Assembly (NCBI RefSeq): GCF_900110645.1
Contig: NZ_FOFB01000012.1
Location: 1 to 64,000, forward strand
Direction: 5' to 3'
DNA: 64,000 nucleotides
Source of the DNA: Neolewinella agarilytica
Lineage (GTDB): Bacteria; Bacteroidota; Bacteroidia; Chitinophagales; Saprospiraceae
Part shown: positions 35,586-44,286 of the stretch, in pieces
How the letters are laid out: the number at the start of each line of letters is the position of its first letter
Numbering within the stretch: position 1 is the first letter of the stretch
Notes under the pieces: generated by a model
Told to the model about the DNA's origin: nothing
Seen by the model: only the letters and a program-made list of their open reading frames with translations
Database searches by the model: none
Translations under genes and position numbers: made by a program

Positions 35586-38500
35586 TCATTTTCTGAATTT
35601 AAGTTTGATTTCCTCCCGCATACACCAAAGCACCGGTACCGTAAACATCGTCACCACCTGCAGCGCCATCCCGCCAAAACTGGGGATAGCCATCGGCAGC
35701 ATGATGTCCGCACCCCGGCCCGTAGCCGTGAGCACGGGCAGTAAAGCCAGCAGCGTCGTCGCCGTCGTCATCATCGCCGGCCGTACCCGCCTTAGTCCAC
35801 CTTCAATAACCGCTTCCCTTATCTCGGGAATCGTTTCGGGCGTATTGCGCGCGAAGCTGTCCCGCAGGAAAGTCGCCACCAGTACGCCGTCGTCCGTCGC
35901 GATGCCGAATAAGGCAAGGAAGCCGACCCAGACCGCCACGCTCAGGTTGATCGTCCGCATCTGGAATAGGTCTCTCAGGTTAGCCCCAAAGAAGTTGAAG
36001 TTCATAAAGTCGGGATCAGCGTACCCACCCAGCAGCAAGAAGCCACCGGAGAATGCCACAAATACCCCGCTGAATACCATCAGGGCCGTGGTGATCGACT
36101 TAAACTGGAAATACAGGATCAGAAAAATCAGGCCCAGCGCGATTGGGACCACTAAACTCAGCCGCTCGTTGGCCCGAACCTGCTGCTCATAATTACCGGC
36201 AAAGCGATAGCTTACGCCTGCAGGAATATCGAGATTCCCCGCATCCGCCAACCCGTCAAGATAAGCTTGGGCGTTTTCAACTACTTCTACTTCCGAGTAT
36301 CCTTCCTCACGGTCGAAGAGGACGTACCCTACCAAAAAGCCATCTTCCGACTTAATCGACTGCGGGCCTTGCTCGTACCGGATGTCAATCAGCTCTCCAA
36401 GTTTGATCTGACCACTACGGGTTGGGACAAGAATGTTCTTGATCGCCTCCGGATTATCCCGCAGTTCACGGGGGTACCTCAGGCGAACGGCGTAGCGTTC
36501 CCGCCCTTCAACGGTTGTAGTCATTTTCATCCCACCAACGGTGGCCATGATCTGCTGTTGAACGTCCGTTACACTAAGGCCGTAGCGGGCGATTATCTCG
36601 CGCTTCACGTCAAGTAATAAGTATGGCTTACCGACAATACGGTCGGCAAAGACCGCCGCATCCTTTACCCCGTCGATGTTCTTCAGCTCTCGCTCCAGCT
36701 CCAGGCCAAAGGCCTCGATAGTAGCCAGGTCAGGCCCCCGAACCTTGATTCCCATCGGAGCCCGCATTCCCGTTTGCAGCATCACGAGCCGGGTTTCGAT
36801 CGGCTGAAGCTTGGGAGCAGAAGTCACCCCAGGAAGCTGAGCGGCGGCAATGATCTCCTCCCAAATATCATCGGGGCTCTTAATGTGGTCGCGCCATTGT
36901 CGGTAATATTGGCCGTTATCATCAAGTTCGTAATAAGCTCCGTTGATCTCATGAACCTCTGAGCTACCTCCAACACCAGTCGCGTCTCCCCTCTCCCCCG
37001 GAGAGGGGCCGGGGGTGAGGTTTCCATCCTCATCCACCTTAAACCGCAGCCGCCGCCCATCCGCATCCGTCGCATACTCCGTCTTGTACAAGATCATATT
37101 CTCGTACATAGACAGCGGCGCTGGGTCCAGTGGGCTATTCACCCGCCCCGCCTTCCCGACCACCATCTCCACTTCCGGAACCGTCGTCACCGCCATATCC
37201 AGCGTACGGAGATTCCGCAAGTTTTCTTCGATGCCGGCGTGTGGCATGCTCGTGGGCATCAGAAGAAATGCCCCCTCGCCAAGCGCGGGCATAAACTCCT
37301 CACCGATGCTTCGGTAAGACTGAAAGCCCGCAAAGATCAACAGCCCAATCAAGACTAAAAATAGAATCTTCACCTTCAATAAAAAGCCGAGGACCTTCGT
37401 GTAAAAGTGAATTACCAACCAAAAGAAGCCCAACAAGCTACCAGACACCACCACTACGAAAAGGAAGTTCGTCGCCTGGCTTTTGTTCACCCCAAGTGGA
37501 AGCCAGTAACCTGCCAGGAGCCAGGCCAGGACCAATGCAATAGCGACGTTGATCAAAGGAGTGAAGTAGACTAAGAAGCGCTGAGCGCTTCCTTTAAAAG
37601 CCCCTCCCCCGTGGGGAGGGGTTGGGGAGGGGGTTTCCATTGCTCCTCCAACCCTACTTGCACCCGCGTCCGCGCCAAAAAATCCTTTCACAACCCCAAG
37701 CACACCCGCCAGAATCGTAACAACTCCCAGCCACCAGGCTACAAATACCCAGGCAACAATACCCACCCCAATCAGAAGGCTATTGCCAATAATTTTTATC
37801 CGCTTACTATCTCGGTCCCACCCCAGCACCGAATGCGCCAGCGCAGGAATAATCGCCAGTGCCACCACTATAGCTGCCACCAGCGCAAATGTCTTTGTAA
37901 ACGCCAGTGGTCGGAACAACTTACCCTCCGCAGCCTCCATCGTGAAGACCGGCAGAAAGCTAATGATCGTCGTCGCCACCGCCGTCAGCACCGCCGAGCC
38001 GACCTCAACCGTGGCCTCGTAAATGCTTTCCAGCCTACTCTCTCCTTCGGGCGGGTCGTTTAGCCGGTAGACCATACTCTCCGTCAGCACAATCCCCATA
38101 TCCACCATCGTACCGATGGCGATGGCAATACCCGACAACGCTACAATGTTGGCATCAACCCCAAAGTAGCGCATCGCGATGAAGCACATCAGTACTGCGA
38201 CTGGCAGTGTCCCTGCTACCAGTAACGAAGACTTGAGATTGAACAGCAACAGGATTACGACGATGGCCGTGATCAGGATTTCAAGCGTCAGGGCTTCTTC
38301 TAGGGTGCCGATGGTTTCTTGAATCAGTTCCGAACGATCATAAAACGGGACAACCGTCACCTGGCTCATCGTTCCGTCCTCCAGCTCCCGCTTCGGCAAT
38401 CCTGGCGCCAACTCCCCAATCTTAGCCTTGACGTTATTGATCACCTCCAGCGGGTTGGCGCCGTAGCGTGCCACCACTACCCCACCGACAGCTTCAGCGC

Positions 38501-39389
38501 CTGATTTGTCCAAAATACCCCGTCGGGTGGCCGGACCAATCGTTACCCGCGCCACATCCCGGAGGTAAACGGGAACGTTGTTTTTTTCGCTGACAACAGC
38601 AAGCTCCAGGTCATCGAGGTTCTGCAAATAGCCCAACCCACGGACAAAGTACTCCGCCAAATTAATCTCCAGCGTTGCCGCGCCCACATCGAGGTTTGAT
38701 CCCTTAACGGCGGCCATTACCTGTTGAAGCGTGATGCCGTACACCCGCATTTTCTCCGGGTCCACATCCACCTGATACTCCTTCACGAAGCCGCCAATGC
38801 TGGCTACTTCACTGACGCCGCCAGCCGCACTAAGCCCGTAACGGACGTAAAAGTCCTGTATGCTCCGCAGTTCGTCTAGGTCCCAGCCACCAACGGGAGT
38901 TCCATCGGGCGCACGACCTTCCAGCGTATACCAATAGACCTGCCCCAGTGCCGTAGCGTCCGGGCCAAGCGTAGGCGTGGCGTTCTCAGGAAGCAGTCCC
39001 GCCGGCAGCGAGTTCAACTTCTCCAGTATCCGGCTTCGGGACCAGTAGAACTCCACATCCTCTTCAAAAATCAGATAGATGCTCGAAAAGCCAAACATCG
39101 AGTTGGACCGAACGGATTTCACCCCCGGAATGCCCAGCAACGACGACGTCAACGGGTAAGTTATTTGATCCTCCACGTCCTGCGGCGACTGCCCCATCCA
39201 CTGCGTAAAGACAATCTGCTGGTTCTCCCCGATATCGGGAATGGCATCTACGGCAACGGGGTCGCGGGGAAGTCCGGGAACATCAAACTCAAAGGGGGCG
39301 GTAGCCAGGCCCCAGCCCACGAAGAGCAGCAATAGTAGCCAAACCACCAGCTTATTCTCCAGGAAGAAGCGTACAAAAGCATTAATCAT
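35586..39389 (-). CDS. cusA: CusA-type RND copper/silver efflux pump with in-frame repeat inserts
   Basis: The ATG at 39389 gives 1267 residues; a GTG 24 bp earlier is less likely. A usual CusA has about 1050-1250. Marks are PVAVDAIPDIGENQQIVF, GIAIAIGTMVDMGIVLTESM, VGKAGRVNSPLDPAPLSMYE, RAPMGIKVRGPD and FGIATDDGVLVATFL, typical of Cu/Ag HME-RND pumps. Two inserts are read through repeats: GADAGAS plus ETPSPTPPHGGGA (near residues 570-590) and LTPGPSPGERG (near residue 800). Both lie in periplasmic or linker regions and leave the frame open. It is followed by tolC and cusB. Confidence 0.92.
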   Translation of the reverse strand: MINAFVRFFLENKLVVWLLLLLFVGWGLATAPFEFDVPGLPRDPVAVDAIPDIGENQQIVFTQWMGQSPQDVEDQITYPLTSSLLGIPGVKSVRSNSMFGFSSIYLIFEEDVEFYWSRSRILEKLNSLPAGLLPENATPTLGPDATALGQVYWYTLEGRAPDGTPVGGWDLDELRSIQDFYVRYGLSAAGGVSEVASIGGFVKEYQVDVDPEKMRVYGITLQQVMAAVKGSNLDVGAATLEINLAEYFVRGLGYLQNLDDLELAVVSEKNNVPVYLRDVARVTIGPATRRGILDKSGAEAVGGVVVARYGANPLEVINNVKAKIGELAPGLPKRELEDGTMSQVTVVPFYDRSELIQETIGTLEEALTLEILITAIVVILLLFNLKSSLLVAGTLPVAVLMCFIAMRYFGVDANIVALSGIAIAIGTMVDMGIVLTESMVYRLNDPPEGESRLESIYEATVEVGSAVLTAVATTIISFLPVFTMEAAEGKLFRPLAFTKTFALVAAIVVALAIIPALAHSVLGWDRDSKRIKIIGNSLLIGVGIVAWVFVAWWLGVVTILAGVLGVVKGFFGADAGASRVGGAMETPSPTPPHGGGAFKGSAQRFLVYFTPLINVAIALVLAWLLAGYWLPLGVNKSQATNFLFVVVVSGSLLGFFWLVIHFYTKVLGFLLKVKILFLVLIGLLIFAGFQSYRSIGEEFMPALGEGAFLLMPTSMPHAGIEENLRNLRTLDMAVTTVPEVEMVVGKAGRVNSPLDPAPLSMYENMILYKTEYATDADGRRLRFKVDEDGNLTPGPSPGERGDATGVGGSSEVHEINGAYYELDDNGQYYRQWRDHIKSPDDIWEEIIAAAQLPGVTSAPKLQPIETRLVMLQTGMRAPMGIKVRGPDLATIEAFGLELERELKNIDGVKDAAVFADRIVGKPYLLLDVKREIIARYGLSVTDVQQQIMATVGGMKMTTTVEGRERYAVRLRYPRELRDNPEAIKNILVPTRSGQIKLGELIDIRYEQGPQSIKSEDGFLVGYVLFDREEGYSEVEVVENAQAYLDGLADAGNLDIPAGVSYRFAGNYEQQVRANERLSLVVPIALGLIFLILYFQFKSITTALMVFSGVFVAFSGGFLLLGGYADPDFMNFNFFGANLRDLFQMRTINLSVAVWVGFLALFGIATDDGVLVATFLRDSFARNTPETIPEIREAVIEGGLRRVRPAMMTTATTLLALLPVLTATGRGADIMLPMAIPSFGGMALQVVTMFTVPVLWCMREEIKLKFRK
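36986..37020 (-). repeat. GC-rich hairpin in cusA (TPGPSPGERG type)
   Basis: The stem cccctctcc/ggagagggg is followed by a G-rich part. In cusA it is read in frame as LTPGPSPGERG. A close copy is at 45318-45356. Confidence 0.75.
37601..37640. repeat. GC-rich hairpin in cusA, second type
   Basis: The stem cccctccccc/ggggagggg is followed by ttggggaggg. In cusA it is read as METPSPTPPHGGGAF. It adjoins, 20 bp away, a copy of the 17-bp repeat. Confidence 0.7.
37660..37676 (+). repeat. Dispersed 17-bp repeat inside cusA
   Basis: The copy has one change (CCC for CCT) and is antisense to cusA, read as GADAGA in the same insert region as the GC-rich hairpin. Confidence 0.85.
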
Positions 39390-39464
39390 AAAACAACAAT
39401 TGACGAAAATCACGAAAGCCCCGAACGGTGTCTACCGGCGGGGAATCAGAAAATCATCAAATCG

Positions 39465-39890
39465 TTAAATACGGAATACCTGGAATTCGCGCACCGGGTC
39501 CGGTATCAGCGGAGGCGGGCGGTAATTCTGGAAGTTCGTGTTTTTGCGCGGACGCGGGTGCGGTGGAAGGTAGTTGAAGAGCTGAGGGGGAAAATCCGGC
39601 AAAAGCGCGATAACCGTTGGTAGCACCTCCACTACCGTCTGTTCCTGATCATCGATCTGGACCAACTCAGACTCATCGTCACAACACCCCTTTTTTTTGC
39701 CTTCTGTTTCTTCCTTGGGCTCCGGATGGAAAGGACACTGCTGCTTAGCCTGGTCCTTATGGCACTTCTCCGCCTCCCCAAAAATGGCGACCGACTTCAA
39801 CTCCCCCATACAGAAATGACGATTCACCGTCACCCCGGCGGAGCCGATGAGTACGAGAGATGCCAGGAATATGTGAAGGAGTCTAATCAA
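39465..39890 (-). CDS. HYC_CC_PP family protein, upstream of cusA
   Basis: The 141-residue protein starts at TTG 39890 and has a signal peptide, RHFCMGELKS, KGCCDDE and YRPPPLIP, the three family marks. It is similar along its length to the protein at 29120-29539 (RHFC.GELKSVAIFG and FQNYRPPP/LESYRPPP). The Pro-rich segment PHPRPRK before the PP motif is encoded by a 17-bp repeat; the other protein has TTTRPRK there. It opens the cus operon. Confidence 0.8.
   Translation of the reverse strand: MIRLLHIFLASLVLIGSAGVTVNRHFCMGELKSVAIFGEAEKCHKDQAKQQCPFHPEPKEETEGKKKGCCDDESELVQIDDQEQTVVEVLPTVIALLPDFPPQLFNYLPPHPRPRKNTNFQNYRPPPLIPDPVREFQVFRI
39545..39561 (-). repeat. Dispersed 17-bp repeat inside HYC_CC_PP gene
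   Basis: The copy has two changes from the consensus. It is sense to the gene but in a different frame from the signal-peptide copies, and is read as PHPRPR. Confidence 0.8.
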
Positions 39891-40217
39891 GTTAGAAGGC
39901 TGTTTGCACTGGTAAAGATACAGGCATTAGGCGAACAAAGTTGAGGTGAGCATAATATGGATAGGTTTTGCGGAATGTGGTAAGTATCATAAGTTTTGAC
40001 GTCATGCTATCCAATCCTCTCTTCATCGGTGCTCTTATCAGCAGCCAAAATTTACCGGTAGCCGCTATTTATCGACCGTGCCAAAAGTGCCAAAACACCC
40101 TGTCCTTTCCCGTACCACCCCTATCCCCTTTCTTTGGGCTACGGGTCCCCCATATAGGAGGTGAGCAGATCATTATTCTGATCACCAAGTCTCTTTTTGA
40201 CCACTAAATCCTAACCC
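39891..40217. other. 327-bp intergenic stretch with left direct repeat
   Basis: The gap between the cus array and the accessory cassette has no convincing gene. Its only recognisable content is the repeat at 40098-40176; a short open frame across it is not supported by composition or family. Confidence 0.5.
40098..40176 (+). repeat. Left direct repeat of the accessory cassette
   Basis: About 79 bp align with 44287-44363 at roughly three quarters identity, with a nearly identical core ctttctttgggct and cgggtcccc, and the same ending gagcagat. The two copies have the same orientation and bracket 4.1 kb of AT-richer genes. Confidence 0.75.
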
Positions 40218-40442
40218 ATGGATCCTACTCCACCTACTAACAAGGAACCCAAAGAGTTCCGATTTCGGGTATGGCCTTTCTATCTCTTGGAGACGAAAGG
40301 TTACACCAGTGAGGAAAACACCAGCTTACTCAATTCTACCACATCCTTTCGACGTCTTTGGCTGATTGTTGTTTGCTTGCTCATTCTGCTTGCCTATTCA
40401 ACTCTTGGGGAGTTCATTCGAGGGCTCATTCCTAAGCTTTGA
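40218..40442 (+). CDS. Small single-pass membrane protein
   Basis: The 74-residue protein starts with a Pro/Lys-rich cytoplasmic part (TPPTNKEPKEFRFRVWPF), then a polar segment and one membrane helix (LWLIVVCLLILLAYSTL), ending in a short basic tail. It starts 42 bp inside the left direct repeat, so it is the first gene of the cassette. I do not know the family. Confidence 0.5.
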   Translation: MDPTPPTNKEPKEFRFRVWPFYLLETKGYTSEENTSLLNSTTSFRRLWLIVVCLLILLAYSTLGEFIRGLIPKL

Positions 40443-40514
40443 TATTAGCGAAGCTGCTAGATATAGTAAAACTAAGTTTAAAGCAGATGTTGCGCATAAT
40501 GATTAAAATAAAAA

Positions 40515-40546
40515 TTTGTTTAAAAATAAACTAAAGGCTATATTTG
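40515..40546 (+). promoter_or_regulatory. Bacteroidota-type promoter of cassette gene
   Basis: TTTG at 40515 and TATATTTG at 40539 are separated by 20 bp, which matches the TTTG / TAnnTTTG consensus of the phylum. The next ATG is 18 bp downstream at 40565. This is the clearest promoter in the window. Confidence 0.65.
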
Positions 40547-40564
40547 CGCTTGTCAAGAACTCCT

Positions 40565-41650
40565 ATGAGCATTGTGAATACATTGGCGGGTCAACAAAGT
40601 GCTGCTTTCAGAATGGCTGAAAGTATAGGACGCTTTAACCAAATCTCTAAAATTGGAGAAACCCCTGGTATCGTGATTACGGGAGTAACTAGCCAGGCAA
40701 TCTCATCCCACTTCTGTGCTGCCGCGAGGTTGCAAGACAAAGTACATTCAGCTCTGGAACCAGGAATAGCAGTTGCAGCTCAATTACAGTTGCATCAAAG
40801 CAAACTTGCAGCCGCGCTAGCCCCCGTAGCTGGAGCCGCCGAAAGATTAAGAGAACTATCGGAGGCAATCAAGATCAATACTTCATTCCGCCGTCTTGGT
40901 GAGGCATCTGCTTTTACCCAGATCCGCTACTTTGAAGAATTTACCGGGGACCGCCTTCTGAAATTTGACGAAGACCACTTCATCCATAAAATTGCACTCA
41001 GCAATTCTTTTGAGCCCATCGGAGCAGGCCTGAAAATTGAAGCGGACTTTTTGCCTTTTCAACCCCTACCCGATGATGGCTACGTTCGGTATTTCGAGGA
41101 ACCAAACAACGCCTACCGAGCTTTTGAAGATCAGCCCTCATTCCCTAACTATACAACGACTTGCCCGACTAAACACTTCATCGAACCCAATTTTCGCCCG
41201 AGACACGACTACCTCGCGATAATTACCGATAGAAACCTATCAATTGAAGAGCGAGGCCGAGCCTTCGCCCTTTCCGGCCTTCCCTTTCATTATTGGTCTA
41301 ACTACTTCTGTGATGAAGAATTCGACACTTGGGTGGAGGATGAAGTCGAAACAGCCAAGCGGCACCGGGAACGTATCCTGTGCTTCGTAAACAAAATCAA
41401 CCAGATCTATCGCCGCGCCAGCCGCATAGTTCTGCAAGCATACCGCCGACTAACCAAAACCTGGAAAAACGCCTCCGTTTTCTCCTGGCGCTACGCTCAC
41501 CTAAATCGGATTCACACCCTAAAGGATGCCGAAATAAAGTTGTCCGACTTCTTTATTTCAACAACCCAGCGGCACTCCCGCGGATCATCCTTTTTTAGTT
41601 ATGAATTCTGTAGAACACATGATTTCCCTCCTCCGGGGAATAGCCTCTAA
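40565..41650 (+). CDS. Unrecognised 361-residue cassette protein
   Basis: The ATG at 40565 is the first after a good promoter. Residues 1-120 are Ala/Gln-rich and likely helical (AARLQDKVHSALEPGIAVA, LAAALAPVAGAAERLRELSEA). The rest has a mixed part with repeated aromatic/acid pairs (RYFEEF, RYFEEP), HFIEPNFRPRHDYLAII, and a basic helical end (RRASRIVLQAYRRLTKTW). No catalytic motif or membrane helix was recognised. The gene overlaps the following small gene by 50 bp. In position it could be the effector of a toxin-antitoxin or abortive infection unit; this is conjecture. Confidence 0.55.
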   Translation: MSIVNTLAGQQSAAFRMAESIGRFNQISKIGETPGIVITGVTSQAISSHFCAAARLQDKVHSALEPGIAVAAQLQLHQSKLAAALAPVAGAAERLRELSEAIKINTSFRRLGEASAFTQIRYFEEFTGDRLLKFDEDHFIHKIALSNSFEPIGAGLKIEADFLPFQPLPDDGYVRYFEEPNNAYRAFEDQPSFPNYTTTCPTKHFIEPNFRPRHDYLAIITDRNLSIEERGRAFALSGLPFHYWSNYFCDEEFDTWVEDEVETAKRHRERILCFVNKINQIYRRASRIVLQAYRRLTKTWKNASVFSWRYAHLNRIHTLKDAEIKLSDFFISTTQRHSRGSSFFSYEFCRTHDFPPPGNSL

Positions 41651-41825
41651 TCCTTCCCGCCACCACCTTACCACTGACGAGGTTCAGGCAATCCAAACCT
41701 GCATCGACAACCTGGAAGCTGACGAACGCCGTAAAAAATTAGGTGAGTCAGTAAACATCACCAAAACGATAGTCTCCGCAGTTAGAATGCTGCAAGAAAT
41801 CTTACAAGAAATTCCCTGGCCATGA
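41601..41825 (+). CDS. Small helical protein overlapping XRE gene
   Basis: The 74-residue protein is all helical by pattern: VEHMISLLRGIASNP, TTDEVQAIQTCIDNLEADERRKKLG, and ITKTIVSAVRMLQEILQEI. It overlaps the preceding gene by 50 bp and the XRE regulator by 4 bp (ATGA), so it is translationally linked to the latter. A role as partner or antitoxin is possible but not shown by the sequence. Confidence 0.55.
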   Translation: MNSVEHMISLLRGIASNPSRHHLTTDEVQAIQTCIDNLEADERRKKLGESVNITKTIVSAVRMLQEILQEIPWP

Positions 41826-42115
41826 ACATAGCAAAAACAATCCGTGACTTTCGCGAGAAAAGGAAAATGTCTCAGGCGGAACTAGCAACCGCTGCCGGGC
41901 TCTCCACCCCCTACATCAGCCAGGTAGAAACGGGCAAGAAGTCCCCTACCCTCACGTCCCTGGAGAAAATTAGCAAGGCACTAGGCGTCCCCTTTCCCAT
42001 TCTTTCTTTCCTGTCTATGGACAATACCGACGTTGCGGAAGGAAAGCAAGAAGCTTTCAAACTCGTACGCCCAGCCGTACAAGCAATGATTGAAGAGTTC
42101 TTCGTGCCAGAATAA
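41822..42115 (+). CDS. XRE-family transcription regulator
   Basis: The 97-residue protein has a complete HTH_3 domain: IAKTIRDFREKRKMSQAELATAAG, STPYISQVETGKKSPTLTSLEKI and LGVPFPILSFL, followed by a short helix. It probably represses the cassette. A 4-bp overlap joins it to the small gene before it. Confidence 0.85.
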   Translation: MNIAKTIRDFREKRKMSQAELATAAGLSTPYISQVETGKKSPTLTSLEKISKALGVPFPILSFLSMDNTDVAEGKQEAFKLVRPAVQAMIEEFFVPE

Positions 42116-42143
42116 TTTCTCCCCTTTAACCGCTGCACGCGCC

Positions 42144-43178
42144 ATGCACCCAAAGCTACCCAACCCTATGCAAGAAGCCGAAATTATCCTTTACCCCACC
42201 CCCGAAGGTCAAGTCAAAGTAGAGCTTCGCTACGAAGACGACACCTTTTGGCTAACCCAGAAGAAGTTAGCCGAACTCTTCGGCGTTGAGGTCCAGACCA
42301 TCAACTATCACCTTAAAGAGATTTTCAAGTCCGAAGAACTTCCCGAAAGTTCAACTATTCGAAAAATTCGAATAGTTCAACAAGAAGGTAGACGGGAGGT
42401 CTCTCGAGAGGTCGACTTCTACAACCTCGACGCCATCATCGCCGTAGGCTACCGCGTCAATAGCTATCAAGCCACTCAGTTCCGCATCTGGGCTACCGAA
42501 ACTTTACGGGAGTACCTCATCAAAGGCTTCGTCATGGACGATGAGCGCATGAAGCAGGGCGGCCGCTTCGGAAAGGACTACTTCGACGAGCTACTCGAAC
42601 GCATCCGCGAAATCCGCGCCTCCGAACGCCGGTTCTACCAAAAGATTACCGACATCTACAAAGATTGTAGCATCGATTACGATCCCTCAGCACCACTCAC
42701 CCAGCTCTTCTACAAAACCGTCCAAAACAAATTACACTGGGCCATCACTGGCCACACCGCAGCCGAACTGATTGCTAAAAGAGTCGATGCTGAGAAGCCC
42801 AATATCGGGCTCACCAACTGGAAGAACGGTCCAGCCGGGAAAATCCAGAAGTCCGACGTCGGCACCGCCAAAAACTACCTCGCCAAGGAAGAACTCGACG
42901 GCCTCAACCGCATCGTCACCATGTACCTCGATTTCGCAGAGAACCAGGCCAAACGACTAAAGCCCATGAAAATGGCCGACTGGATCACCAAGCTCGATGC
43001 ATTTCTCGCCTTCAACGAATATGACATTCTTCAGGATGCCGGAAAAGTTCGCATGACAGTCGCCAAAGAACTCGCCGCAAAACACTACGACAACTACCGT
43101 AAGATTCAGGACGAACGGTACCAGAGTGACTTTGATAAGATCCTGGATCAAACTGACACTACTACCCAGGAAGAATAA
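42144..43178 (+). CDS. rhuM: RhuM family protein
   Basis: The ATG at 42144 gives 344 residues; a second ATG at 42168 is equally possible and closer to the start of homologues. The protein has the RhuM core: DDTFWLTQKKLAELFGVEVQT (an HTH-like N-terminal part), FYNLDAIIAVGYRVNSYQATQFRIWATETLREYLIKGF shown in parts as YNLDAIIAVGYRVNS and FRIWATETL, then a helical Fic/DOC-like-associated C-terminus (ERRFYQKITDIYKD, VQNKLHWAITGHTAAELI). RhuM is common in defence islands and mobile elements; its action is not settled. A perfect 11-bp inverted repeat lies within the gene at 42354-42378. Confidence 0.85.
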   Translation: MHPKLPNPMQEAEIILYPTPEGQVKVELRYEDDTFWLTQKKLAELFGVEVQTINYHLKEIFKSEELPESSTIRKIRIVQQEGRREVSREVDFYNLDAIIAVGYRVNSYQATQFRIWATETLREYLIKGFVMDDERMKQGGRFGKDYFDELLERIREIRASERRFYQKITDIYKDCSIDYDPSAPLTQLFYKTVQNKLHWAITGHTAAELIAKRVDAEKPNIGLTNWKNGPAGKIQKSDVGTAKNYLAKEELDGLNRIVTMYLDFAENQAKRLKPMKMADWITKLDAFLAFNEYDILQDAGKVRMTVAKELAAKHYDNYRKIQDERYQSDFDKILDQTDTTTQEE

Positions 43179-43201
43179 TCTTTACACTCAACTCCCGCAT
43201 A

Positions 43202-43678
43202 ATGAATAAATTTAGCGAGTTGAAAAAATTCTTGGAGTTCATCTTCAAACTTGGCCCGGTTTTCATCGCAGTGGAAATTGTTGTGGTGGTGGTCATGAAC
43301 CTCGCCACCAAGAACACTACAGAATTCCTCTCGGCCTGGACAGTACTGCTCTTACTTACTATTGGGATTTACATCACGCTCAAAGTCGGTAAATATTATT
43401 ACGACAAGTTATTCCCTAAGTCGCTAGTCGAAGCAATTGAGAAGGACCTGGAGGCTGAGAGCCTCACCCAAGGCTCAGCTAGAAAGTCGATGATCAACAG
43501 AGCCATTGCCACTTCTATGATATCGCTCAATGACCAGACCTGTAAGCTGATTGATCGGAATACAAATTATGTCATGGATGGAGTGAGTGCCAATGGCAAC
43601 AGGCTTTGCGATCAGGACGTACATGATGGTCTCAAGGACTTGCTTTCTCCCTTACGTCTTGGAAGCAACAGACGCTAG
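43202..43678 (+). CDS. Membrane-anchored sensor-like protein, N-terminal part (frameshifted)
   Basis: The 158 residues have two membrane helices (FKLGPVFIAVEIVVVVVMNLA and AWTVLLLLTIGIYITLKV) and then a helical part with RLCDQDVHDGLKDLLSP. After that the frame runs into a stop while the +1 frame continues with a fitting sequence. Removing one C from CCC at 43649-43651 gives LSPYVLEATDARFTIGVYL and joins this part to the next feature as one protein of about 340 residues. Either the gene has a mutation or the sequence has an error; programmed shifting is less likely. Confidence 0.6.
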   Translation: MNKFSELKKFLEFIFKLGPVFIAVEIVVVVVMNLATKNTTEFLSAWTVLLLLTIGIYITLKVGKYYYDKLFPKSLVEAIEKDLEAESLTQGSARKSMINRAIATSMISLNDQTCKLIDRNTNYVMDGVSANGNRLCDQDVHDGLKDLLSPLRLGSNRR

Positions 43679-44222
43679 ATTCACTATTGGTGTTTACCTC
43701 GAAGATATTTGTACTGAAGAAGACGAATCTGCCGTCTATCACAACAAAACCTACCTCTTAAAAGACGATCTGGAAGTAAGTGCTATTGCGACAAGTACCA
43801 TAATGGGAGAAGAAAGCTTGCGCGGTGAGCAGTTAGAACTTCAAGCTATTCTGACCGCCGCTAATAACAATAACGATTTCACCATAAAGCCCATGAAGAT
43901 CAACGGAATGGAATGCTCAGTTATCGCCTGCCCAATTCCCGTTGTATGTGATATAGAAGAGTCTGATGGAGTGCTTTTTATTCTACACCCAAAATCGAAC
44001 AATACTCCTATTGACCTTGAAGAAGTATTGGAAATATTCAATAGAACCTTAGCAAATTGGAAATCTCAGTACAACGAGTGTGTCCAGAACCACCTCATGT
44101 ATGACAAGGAAATACTCTCAGTCCCTCTAACCGATGGTAGTACAGTCAAGATTTTTCAAGGAGGAGGCTGGAAGCAATTTGCCCCACCACCAGCGGAGGC
44201 GAAAAAAGTCGAAGCCAAATAA
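43587..44222 (+). CDS. Membrane-anchored sensor-like protein, C-terminal part (frameshifted)
   Basis: The part that fits the preceding frame begins near 43652: YVLEATDARFTIGVYLEDI, then KTYLLKDDLEVSAIAT, FTIKPMKINGMECSVIACPIPV and GVLFILHPKSN. This alternation of strands and the MECSVIACPI pattern resemble a GAF-type sensor domain. The first 20 residues from the formal start at 43587 lie in the overlap and are probably not used. The last part is a helix and a Pro/Ala/Lys tail. The gene ends 65 bp before the right direct repeat. Confidence 0.55.
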   Translation: MPMATGFAIRTYMMVSRTCFLPYVLEATDARFTIGVYLEDICTEEDESAVYHNKTYLLKDDLEVSAIATSTIMGEESLRGEQLELQAILTAANNNNDFTIKPMKINGMECSVIACPIPVVCDIEESDGVLFILHPKSNNTPIDLEEVLEIFNRTLANWKSQYNECVQNHLMYDKEILSVPLTDGSTVKIFQGGGWKQFAPPPAEAKKVEAK

Positions 44223-44286
44223 GGAAAATAGCTAAAAATACCAGGAAATAGACGGAAGTAACAGGCAGTCGTCGGCACCCTAACCA

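Noticed and set aside
39968-40207. A 79-residue plus-strand frame before the cassette
   Set aside because: It runs through the direct repeat, has no recognisable domain and no coding bias; the repeat copy at 44287 does not keep the frame.
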